Below, piece after piece: positions 1-5,759 of a stretch of DNA of 5,759 nt. Every line of letters starts with the position of its first letter. Position 1 is the stretch's first letter. Under the pieces are notes generated by a model. The model searched no databases and was not told where the DNA came from. It was given only the letters and a program-made list of their open reading frames with translations. The stretch lies in assembly GCA_002689735.1 (NCBI GenBank), contig NZHS01000006.1:1-5759 (forward strand), given 5' to 3'. The stretch is from Flavobacteriales bacterium. Its GTDB lineage: Bacteria > Bacteroidota > Bacteroidia > Flavobacteriales > BACL11. The position numbers and the translations under genes were made by a program.

Positions 1-1974
1 ACTGGAAATACTTATTATCATAGAACAGTATTTAATAGTCCAAGTGGTCCAAGTACTGAATTTACTGCAGCTCATAATATATACATGGATGAAAATGGAG
101 TAGCTTATATTTTTGGTGCTTCTTCCAACTCTGGAGGTTCTCCATCAGATGGAGTAATATTTCTTGATGTTGTCACAGATCCAATTAATCCAATTTATTT
201 AGGAGAATGGAGTGACTTTTATGTTCATGATGGAATGGCAAGAGGAGATACTATGTACGTAGGATGCATCTATGAAGGTGATCTTTACGTAGTTGATGTT
301 TCAGATAAAACAAATCCTCAAAATTTAGGAAATGTTGGAACTCCTAGTGCCTTTACTCACAATGCTTGGGTTTCAGATAATGGTGACTATGTTTTTACAA
401 CTGATGAAGTTTCTGATGCTTACCTTGGATCTTACGATATTTCTGATTTAAATAATATTCAAGAAGTTGACAGAATACAATCTAACTCAGGCTCTAATTC
501 TATACCTCATAATACTCATGTAGATGGAAATTTTATAATTACTTCATATTATAGAGACGGTACAGTAATTCATGATATTACTAATCCAAATAATCTTATA
601 GAGGTTGCTCATTATGATTCATCTCCACTTTCAGGAGATGGCTTTGATGGGTGTTGGGGAACATATCCATTTTTACCATCTGGAAATATTATTTCCTCAG
701 ATATAAATAGCGGAAATAATAATAATGGTAGATTATTAGTATACAGTAGAGATTTTTTACAAGCTTGTTATTTAGAGGGTAATGTTACAGATATTTTAAA
801 TTCATTACCGATAACAAATGCTACAATAGAAATAGTAAATCCAAACTTAAATATTCAAACTACAACTGATTTAGCTGGAAATTATATGAGTGGAATAGCA
901 AACTCTTCATCATATGATATTGTTTTTTCAGCTCCCGGTTATTTATCTGATACAATTAATGCATCTTTTACAAATGGAAATACAACAATTGTTGATGCTC
1001 AATTACAAGCACTTGCTTCAATTAATATTAGTGGTATGGTTGTTGATGTAAATGGCAATGGCATACCAAATTCTGATGTTTTGATTTATAATTCTACATT
1101 TGATTTTACTGCTACAACAGATTTAAATGGTTATTTCAATATTAATAATATTTACGAAGGAAATTATGATGTAATTGCTGGATCATGGGGTTATATTACA
1201 TCTTGTACTAATGAATATATATCTTCAACCTCTGTTAATCAAATAACTTTACAATCGGGTTATTATGATGATTTCACATTTGATTTTGGCTGGACAGTTA
1301 GTGGTGGAGTTACTTCTCCTAATGATGGAATATGGCAAAGAGGTAATCCAGAAGGAACAGATTATTACGGTACAAATTATAATCCTGAAGATGATGTAAA
1401 TAATGATTGTTTTAGTCATGCTTATGTTACAGGTATTAGTGCCGGAAATTATATTGGTCAAAACGATGTTGACGATTACAATACTATTTTAACTTCTCCA
1501 TTATTTGATCTATCACAACCATTATCAAATGATGAAAAATATTTTTTAAATTATAGCATATGGTTTAGTAACGGAGAAGGCAGTACTTCTCCAAACGATT
1601 CAATAACAGTAAAAATATCAAACGGTGTTTTTACAAATACTCTAGATATTATCACTGGAAATTCTCCTAATCAAGGCCAATGGAATTCTAAATCATTTGA
1701 TTTAAGTCAATATATTTCTCTTAATAATACTATGCAAATTACTATTGAAACTGCTGATTGGGATTTTTTAGGTTCTCATCTAGTTGAAGGAGGTTTTGAT
1801 AAATTTGAAATAACTTCTCAAGCTCCATCATTAATTTCTAATACTCTAAATTCAGATAAGGAACTCATTAAAGTTGTAGATTTACTCGGAAGAAAATCAA
1901 ATTTTAAAGTTAATTCTTTAATCTTTTATATTTATGATGATGGATCAGTTGACAAAAGAATATTTGTTAAATAA
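1..1974 (+). CDS. Secreted choice-of-anchor B / LVIVD-repeat surface protein with T9SS sorting tail (5' partial)
   Basis: The reading frame is open from base 1, so the N-terminus and signal peptide lie upstream; 657 codons and a TAA are visible. Residues count from base 1. Residues 20-255 are an LVIVD-type propeller region with recurring D-[IV]-[ST]-[DN]-x-x-x blade ends (VDVSDKTNPQNLG, YDISDLNNIQ, HDITNPNNLIE) and family wording AHNIYMDENG and WGTYPFLPSGN, typical of choice-of-anchor B proteins. Residues 257-340 and 341-418 are two carboxypeptidase-regulatory-like (Ig-fold) domains; both carry the T-D-L-x-G-x-[YF] signature. Residues 421-605 resemble the jelly-roll/MAM-like domain seen after such modules (AYVTG, DVDDYNTILTSPLFDLS). 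Residues 614-657 are a short T9SS type A tail (VVDLLGRK, FYIYDDGSVDK). No protease or glycosidase active site is visible. The inferred role is an exported, cell-surface or released protein, perhaps in adhesion; the true substrate is unknown. The hydrolase gene starts three bases after the stop. Family assignment is firm, function is not. Confidence 0.85.
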   Translation, partial: TGNTYYHRTVFNSPSGPSTEFTAAHNIYMDENGVAYIFGASSNSGGSPSDGVIFLDVVTDPINPIYLGEWSDFYVHDGMARGDTMYVGCIYEGDLYVVDVSDKTNPQNLGNVGTPSAFTHNAWVSDNGDYVFTTDEVSDAYLGSYDISDLNNIQEVDRIQSNSGSNSIPHNTHVDGNFIITSYYRDGTVIHDITNPNNLIEVAHYDSSPLSGDGFDGCWGTYPFLPSGNIISSDINSGNNNNGRLLVYSRDFLQACYLEGNVTDILNSLPITNATIEIVNPNLNIQTTTDLAGNYMSGIANSSSYDIVFSAPGYLSDTINASFTNGNTTIVDAQLQALASINISGMVVDVNGNGIPNSDVLIYNSTFDFTATTDLNGYFNINNIYEGNYDVIAGSWGYITSCTNEYISSTSVNQITLQSGYYDDFTFDFGWTVSGGVTSPNDGIWQRGNPEGTDYYGTNYNPEDDVNNDCFSHAYVTGISAGNYIGQNDVDDYNTILTSPLFDLSQPLSNDEKYFLNYSIWFSNGEGSTSPNDSITVKISNGVFTNTLDIITGNSPNQGQWNSKSFDLSQYISLNNTMQITIETADWDFLGSHLVEGGFDKFEITSQAPSLISNTLNSDKELIKVVDLLGRKSNFKVNSLIFYIYDDGSVDKRIFVK

Positions 1975-1977
1975 TCA

Positions 1978-2817
1978 ATGCTTTCTACAAAAAGTTTTAT
2001 TATAAAAGGATCTCTTGAAAAAGAAATTTTACTAGATGTAACTTTTAACAATAACAGTTTAAAAAAGCATGTTGTTATTTTCTCTCACGGATTCAAAGGA
2101 TTTAAAGATTGGGGCCCTTTTAATATAATGGCAAAATCTTTTGCTAATGAAAACTTTTTCTTTCTAAAGTTTAATTTTTCTCATAATGGAACTTCTATAG
2201 ATGATCCTTGTAATTTTAATGATCTTGAATCTTTTGGAAATAATAATTTTTCAATCGAACTTGATGATTTAAATTTAATTATTAATTGGATAATTCATAA
2301 TGATTCCTTTACTAATGAAATTGATATTAATAAGATTAATTTATTAGGCCATAGTAGAGGAGGAGCTATTAGCATTTTAAAGGCTGCTGAAGATAGTAGA
2401 ATTAAAAAGGTTATTTCTTGGGCATCTCCATCAGATTTTACTAATAGAATGGATGATTCAAAAATATCTCTTTGGAAAGAAAAGGGTGTTGCTTATGTAT
2501 TTAATTCTAGAACAAATCAAAATATGCCAATGTACTATCAATTTTATGAGGATTGCATCAAAAACAGTAAAAGAATTGATATCAAAAATGCTTGTTTAAA
2601 TCTCAAAGTTTCTCATTTAGTAGTGCATGGAACTGATGATCCAACAGTATCAATTAGTGATGCTTATGATTTTAAAAAATGGAATTCAAATACAGAAATA
2701 TTTGAAATAAAAAATGCTAATCATGTTTTTGGCATAATGCACCCTTATACTTTAGATAAATATCCAAAAGATTTTCAGCTAACATTAGATAAAACTTTTG
2801 AATTTCTAAAAGCTTAA
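1978..2817 (+). CDS. Alpha/beta hydrolase, serine hydrolase superfamily
   Basis: A complete 279-residue alpha/beta hydrolase. The oxyanion-hole HG sits in FSHGFKGFKDWG (residues 35-46). The nucleophile elbow is G-H-S-R-G-G, with the likely catalytic Ser126. The acid is probably Asp221 in HGTDDPTV, and the base His249 in NANHVFG, so the triad looks intact and in the usual order. Length suits a minimal hydrolase with a small cap (about residues 150-205). No signal peptide or membrane segment is seen, so it is probably cytoplasmic. It resembles the dienelactone-hydrolase/S9-S33-like esterases and peptidases; the substrate (ester, acyl or peptide) cannot be read from the sequence. The start at 1978 is the first ATG after the preceding stop, with a 3-base gap and no Shine-Dalgarno motif, as is usual in Bacteroidetes. 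The last four codons, stop included, overlap the end of tsaD on the other strand. It is probably co-transcribed with the upstream surface-protein gene. Confidence 0.9.
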   Translation: MLSTKSFIIKGSLEKEILLDVTFNNNSLKKHVVIFSHGFKGFKDWGPFNIMAKSFANENFFFLKFNFSHNGTSIDDPCNFNDLESFGNNNFSIELDDLNLIINWIIHNDSFTNEIDINKINLLGHSRGGAISILKAAEDSRIKKVISWASPSDFTNRMDDSKISLWKEKGVAYVFNSRTNQNMPMYYQFYEDCIKNSKRIDIKNACLNLKVSHLVVHGTDDPTVSISDAYDFKKWNSNTEIFEIKNANHVFGIMHPYTLDKYPKDFQLTLDKTFEFLKA

Positions 2818-3831
2818 TCTTGCTGAAGCTTGCTCAGAATAATCGTCAGAATTAATTTTTCCATATTTATACTTTATTGCCCCCGCCATTGCTATCATAG
2901 CTGCGTTGTCTGTACAATATTCAAATTTTGGAATATGAACGTTTAAATTTAATTTTTTAGACAGTAAAACCAATTCACTTCTTAAATAGGAGTTTGCAGA
3001 AACACCACCTGCAATTGCAACACTTTTAACTTTAGTCTTAATAATTGCTTTTTCGACTTTGTCAAGAAGGATTCTAATGATTGAATGCTGAATTGAAGCG
3101 CATAAGTCATTTAGATTTTCATCAATAAATTTTGAATTAGTCATCAAAGATGAATTGATTTTGTTCATTATCGAAGTTTTAAGACCACTAAAACTAAAGT
3201 CTAACTCCTTTATTTTAGGTTTTCCAAAAGTAAAAGCATTAATATTTCCAGATTTAGAAAATTTATCTATTAATGGACCTCCAGGGTAGTCTAATCCAAG
3301 AACTTTTGCAGATTTATCAAATGCTTCTCCAGCTGCATCATCTAAAGTGGTTCCAATAATCTTCATTTCTGTAAAGCTATTTACTAAAACAATTTGAGTG
3401 TGACCACCAGAAACTGTTAAACAAATAAATGGAAAATCTGGAGACGAATTTTTTTCATCTTCAATAAAATGGGCTAATATATGAGCCTTCATGTGATTTA
3501 CAGAAACGAGTGGCCTTCTTAAGCTATAAGAAAAAGATTTTGCAAAAGAACTTCCAACTAAAAGAGAACCTAATAAACCAGGACCTTTAGTATAGGCAAT
3601 AAAATCAATATCAGACCTATTAATTTTTGCAGATTTTATTGCTGTGTCAACAACTGGTATAATATTTTGTTGATGTGCTCTAGAAGCTAATTCTGGAACT
3701 ACTCCACCATACTGTTTATGGATATCTTGCGAAGAGATGATATTTGAAAGTACATTAGAGCCTTTTAAAATAGCAGCAGAAGTATCATCACATGATGATT
3801 CTATCCCTAAAACTATTAATTTTTTATCCAT
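2806..3831 (-). CDS. tsaD: tRNA N6-adenosine threonylcarbamoyltransferase TsaD
   Basis: TsaD (Kae1/YgjD/Gcp family) transfers the threonylcarbamoyl group from threonylcarbamoyl-AMP to A37 of ANN-decoding tRNAs, making t6A; in bacteria it works with TsaB and TsaE, and TsaC makes the intermediate. None of these partners is in the window. The 341-residue length is normal for the family. Visible ASKHA-fold motifs are [14 protein letters not shown] (9-22), [10 protein letters not shown] (141-150), [10 protein letters not shown] (164-173), FSFSGLKTS (212-220), AGGVSAN (274-280) and CTDNAAMIA (306-314). The expected metal ligands are present: His113 and His117 in H-M-K-A-H, and Asp308 in CTDN. The His-box reads HMKAH instead of the commoner HIEGH, but keeps both histidines. 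The start ATG overlaps the ribBA stop by eight bases, suggesting translational coupling. The gene ends in TAG, 12 bases inside the convergent hydrolase. It is expected to be essential or near-essential and cytoplasmic. Confidence 0.98.
   Translation of the reverse strand: MDKKLIVLGIESSCDDTSAAILKGSNVLSNIISSQDIHKQYGGVVPELASRAHQQNIIPVVDTAIKSAKINRSDIDFIAYTKGPGLLGSLLVGSSFAKSFSYSLRRPLVSVNHMKAHILAHFIEDEKNSSPDFPFICLTVSGGHTQIVLVNSFTEMKIIGTTLDDAAGEAFDKSAKVLGLDYPGGPLIDKFSKSGNINAFTFGKPKIKELDFSFSGLKTSIMNKINSSLMTNSKFIDENLNDLCASIQHSIIRILLDKVEKAIIKTKVKSVAIAGGVSANSYLRSELVLLSKKLNLNVHIPKFEYCTDNAAMIAMAGAIKYKYGKINSDDYSEQASARLSF
2810..2831. repeat. Inverted pair of AAGCTT around the convergent stops
   Basis: AAGCTT occurs at 2810-2815 and again at 2826-2831, separated by ten bases. 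Because each copy is self-complementary, the pair can form a six-base-pair stem with a ten-base loop on either strand. It sits at the junction of the hydrolase and tsaD stops, where a two-way terminator would be expected. There is no T-tract on the + side and only a weak one on the - side, so a role in termination is uncertain. Confidence 0.35.
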
Positions 3832-5035
3832 TAAGATTTTTTAATGAATGACCCATCTTATCTCTTTTAGTTTCAAGATAAAATTTGTTATGCTGATTAG
3901 AATTAATTTCAATGGGAACACTTTCTATTATTTCTATTCCATAGCCTAATAACCCAACTCTTTTTTGTGGGTTGTTTGATAACAATCGAATTTTACTAAC
4001 ATCCATTGCTCTTAATATTTGTGCTCCAACACCATAATCTCTATGGTCTGCATTAAAACCAAGTTCTAAATTAGCTTCAACAGTATCTTTTCCTTCTTCT
4101 TGTAACTTATATGCTTTTAGTTTATTAACTAAACCAATTCCTCTACCTTCTTGATTCATATAAACTAAGATTCCTTTTTCTTCTGATTCAATTTTTTCTA
4201 ATGCAGCTTTTAATTGAGGCCCACAATCACATCTACATGAGCCAAATATATCGCCAGTGACACATGATGAATGAACTCTAACTAATATATTTTCATCCTT
4301 TGTCCAAGTTCCTTTGTAGATAGCAAGATGAAGTTGATTATTTGTTATTTGTTTAAATGCTTTTAATTTAAAATCACCAAAATCAGTAGGTAATTTTACA
4401 TCTACTTCTTCGGTAATTAAGCTTTCGTTTTTCAATCTATACTTAATCAAATCTTTTATGGTAATAAACTTTAAGCCAAATTTTATTGCAATTTCATGTA
4501 ATTCTTTTGTTCTAGCCATTGAACCATCTTCATTAAGAATTTCAACAATAACTCCTGCTGGAGATAAACCTGCTAATCGAGCTAAATCAACTGCAGCTTC
4601 AGTATGGCCTGCTCTTCTTAATACACCACCTTCTCTAGCTTTAAGAGGAAAAATGTGACCAGGCTTGCCAAGTTCCTCCTTATTAATATTTGGATCAACT
4701 AAAGCTTTAATAGTTTTTGATCTGTCAGAGGCAGAAATACCTGTTGTACATCCATGTCCAATTAAATCTACTGAAATAGTAAATGGAGTCTCAAATGCTG
4801 CAGTATTTCTTCCAATCATTAAATCTAAACCTAATTCTTCGCATCTACTTTCTAATAATGGGGCACAAATCAATCCTCTTCCATGAGTAGCCATAAAATT
4901 TATCATCTCTGGAGTTACTTTATCTGCAGCTGCAATAAAATCACCCTCATTTTCTCTATTTTCGTCATCTATAACAATAACTACTTTACCATCCTTAATA
5001 TCTGCTATAGCCTCATCAATTGTGTTAAATTTCAT
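3824..5035 (-). CDS. ribBA: Bifunctional 3,4-dihydroxy-2-butanone-4-phosphate synthase / GTP cyclohydrolase II (RibBA)
   Basis: This enzyme supplies both starting branches of riboflavin synthesis: RibB turns ribulose 5-phosphate into dihydroxybutanone phosphate and formate, and RibA opens GTP to the diaminopyrimidine. The RibB domain (about 1-205) has the acidic loop [10 protein letters not shown] (23-32), [16 protein letters not shown], and the catalytic pair His144 (GHTEA) and Glu165, spaced 21 apart as in E. coli RibB. The RibA domain (about 210-403) has Zn ligands Cys258, Cys269 and Cys271 ([14 protein letters not shown]), QEGRGIGL (295-302), Tyr309, and Asp330/Arg332 of the active site. 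Both halves therefore look active, and the 403-residue length is standard. An extra Cys267 beside the Zn site is, as far as I recall, ordinary in Bacteroidetes. The gene lies 52 bases after the permease and overlaps tsaD by eight bases. No FMN riboswitch fits in the short leader; a candidate Bacteroidetes -7 box lies just upstream. Confidence 0.98.
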   Translation of the reverse strand: MKFNTIDEAIADIKDGKVVIVIDDENRENEGDFIAAADKVTPEMINFMATHGRGLICAPLLESRCEELGLDLMIGRNTAAFETPFTISVDLIGHGCTTGISASDRSKTIKALVDPNINKEELGKPGHIFPLKAREGGVLRRAGHTEAAVDLARLAGLSPAGVIVEILNEDGSMARTKELHEIAIKFGLKFITIKDLIKYRLKNESLITEEVDVKLPTDFGDFKLKAFKQITNNQLHLAIYKGTWTKDENILVRVHSSCVTGDIFGSCRCDCGPQLKAALEKIESEEKGILVYMNQEGRGIGLVNKLKAYKLQEEGKDTVEANLELGFNADHRDYGVGAQILRAMDVSKIRLLSNNPQKRVGLLGYGIEIIESVPIEINSNQHNKFYLETKRDKMGHSLKNLNG

Positions 5036-5052
5036 ATTTAAAAATTATAGTG

Positions 5053-5060
5053 CAAACTTA
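5053..5060 (-). promoter_or_regulatory. Candidate Bacteroidetes -7 promoter box for ribBA-tsaD
   Basis: On the - strand the sequence reads TAAGTTTG, matching the Bacteroidetes housekeeping consensus TAnnTTTG at all six fixed positions. It ends 17 bases before the ribBA ATG, which would leave a leader of about ten bases. The partner -33 element (TTG) is weak: only a TTTT run is found about 19-22 bases upstream. It may be an extra promoter inside a permease-ribBA-tsaD unit. In such AT-rich DNA a chance match is quite possible. Confidence 0.35.
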
Positions 5061-5086
5061 TATATTTAAGTTGGATATAAAATTCT

Positions 5087-5100
5087 TTTAGCTAGCTAAA
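5087..5100. repeat. 14-base perfect palindrome at the permease stop codon
   Basis: TTTAGCTAGCTAAA equals its own reverse complement. It covers the last codons and stop of the LptF/G gene and lies about 27 bases upstream of the candidate ribBA promoter box. With no loop it is a poor RNA hairpin and is not followed by a convincing T-tract, so it is not called a terminator. It could be a protein-binding site, or chance from coding AlaSer codons next to a TAA. Confidence 0.5.
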
Positions 5101-5759
5101 TCTTTGAATTTTGGGATTCTAGAATTTCTTAATGCAAGTGAAATTAAAATTAAAGAAATTGGTATAAAAACAAAATTAGATATCCACATACCTTCCAGTG
5201 GGGATGCTGATAGGTCCTTTGCTGTTTTTTCACCAGTTATACTTATTACATAGTATATTACAAATAATAAAATCGATATTAATAGTGGAACACTGAAACC
5301 TCCCTTTCTAATTATTGATCCTAAAGGTGCACCTATCAAAAACATGATTACACATGCAAACGCTAGAGAAATTTTTCTGTGCCATTCAATTTTATGTTTT
5401 GCAATTATAGTTTTTTTATAATTTAGATCATCAGAGTTAGATTTACTAACAGATTTTAAAATGCGTAATTTATTTATTGCCGTTTCATTAATTCGTTTAT
5501 TATTTAATTTATCTAATGAAATAGCAGAATCAACTTTGTTAGTCTTATCGTATTTATAATTTTCAGTTACTCTAACTTTTATTAAGTTTTCTTTATCAAT
5601 TAGTTTATTATTTAAGGAATCAATGGAATAAGATAGTTGTGTGTTATTTAACATTGCATAATGTCCTTTATATAACATCTCACTATTTTTCATATTGAAG
5701 CTAGAAAGATCAAATCTTATTAAGTCCTTTTGGAAAGATATTTTTCTATTTATAGATTT
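5088..5759 (-). CDS. LptF/LptG-family permease (YjgP/YjgQ), C-terminal part; 5' end outside window
   Basis: The frame stays open to the window edge: the 22 codons upstream of the ATG at 5693 have no stop and read as family sequence (SFQKDLIRFDLSSFNMKN), so that ATG is internal. 223 codons are visible. Residues 1-125 (from the edge) are the end of the periplasmic beta-jelly-roll domain plus a charged linker. Three membrane helices follow at about 130-150, 156-176 and 191-211, with the family wording EWHRKISLAFACVIMFLIGA, PLGSIIRKGGF and ISITGEK...GMWISN. LptF and LptG are the membrane subunits that, with the LptB ATPase, extract lipopolysaccharide from the inner membrane and pass it to LptC/A/D. 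Which of the two this is cannot be settled from the C-terminal half. The permease followed by ribBA is, from memory, a common order in Flavobacteriia. The stop codon lies in a 14-base perfect palindrome. Confidence 0.93.
   Translation of the reverse strand, partial: KSINRKISFQKDLIRFDLSSFNMKNSEMLYKGHYAMLNNTQLSYSIDSLNNKLIDKENLIKVRVTENYKYDKTNKVDSAISLDKLNNKRINETAINKLRILKSVSKSNSDDLNYKKTIIAKHKIEWHRKISLAFACVIMFLIGAPLGSIIRKGGFSVPLLISILLFVIYYVISITGEKTAKDLSASPLEGMWISNFVFIPISLILISLALRNSRIPKFKDLAS

Noticed and set aside
85..87. The ATG at 85 as the start of the surface protein.
   Set aside because: The frame is open back to base 1, and residues just before it (AHNIY) are part of the family's conserved blade motif; no signal peptide follows this ATG.
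1249..1461. A 70-codon open frame on the - strand within the surface-protein gene.
   Set aside because: It is Ile/Thr-rich, low in complexity, and opposite a well-supported domain; a shadow of the AT-rich + strand gene.
4458..4886. Two open frames of 66 and 73 codons on the + strand inside ribBA.
   Set aside because: They lie opposite highly conserved RibB coding sequence and their translations resemble no family; they are antisense shadows.
5036..5087. A riboflavin (FMN) riboswitch upstream of ribBA.
   Set aside because: The gap is only 52 bases, too short for the aptamer, and none of its conserved G-rich segments is visible.
5691..5693. The ATG at 5693 as the true start of a 201-residue protein.
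   Set aside because: The frame continues upstream without a stop to the window edge with LptF/G-like sequence, and the family is much longer, so this Met is internal.

Overview
The window reads as a stretch of chromosome from an AT-rich member of the Bacteroidetes, most likely a marine-type Flavobacteriales. The evidence is a type IX secretion (T9SS) sorting tail on a surface protein, a RibBA and TsaD with Bacteroidetes-like wording, no Shine-Dalgarno sequences before the starts, and very tight gene packing. The genus cannot be told from this sequence alone.

Layout. On the + strand, bases 1-1974 hold the 3' part of a large secreted protein of the choice-of-anchor B type. It has LVIVD beta-propeller-like repeats, two carboxypeptidase-regulatory-like domains, a jelly-roll-like domain and a short T9SS tail. 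Three bases later comes a cytoplasmic alpha/beta hydrolase (1978-2817). On the - strand, running towards it, lie an LptF/LptG-type permease (5' end outside the window), bifunctional ribBA, and tsaD. The two blocks converge, and the hydrolase and tsaD reading frames overlap by 12 bases at their stops. There is no gene-free stretch longer than 52 bases, apart from the two edges where genes run out of the window.

How the genes relate. The - strand block looks like a housekeeping transcription unit. LptF/G exports lipopolysaccharide, RibBA makes the two precursors of riboflavin, and TsaD makes the t6A base of ANN-decoding tRNAs. The functions are unrelated, and the ribBA-tsaD overlap (ATGGATAA) suggests translational coupling. 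On the + strand the surface protein and hydrolase are probably co-transcribed, but no functional link is visible.

I found no convincing undescribed system, RNA gene, mobile element or CRISPR array. The points most worth a second look are a histidine repeated in register at the start of each propeller blade of the surface protein, and its abbreviated T9SS tail with no YPNP motif.
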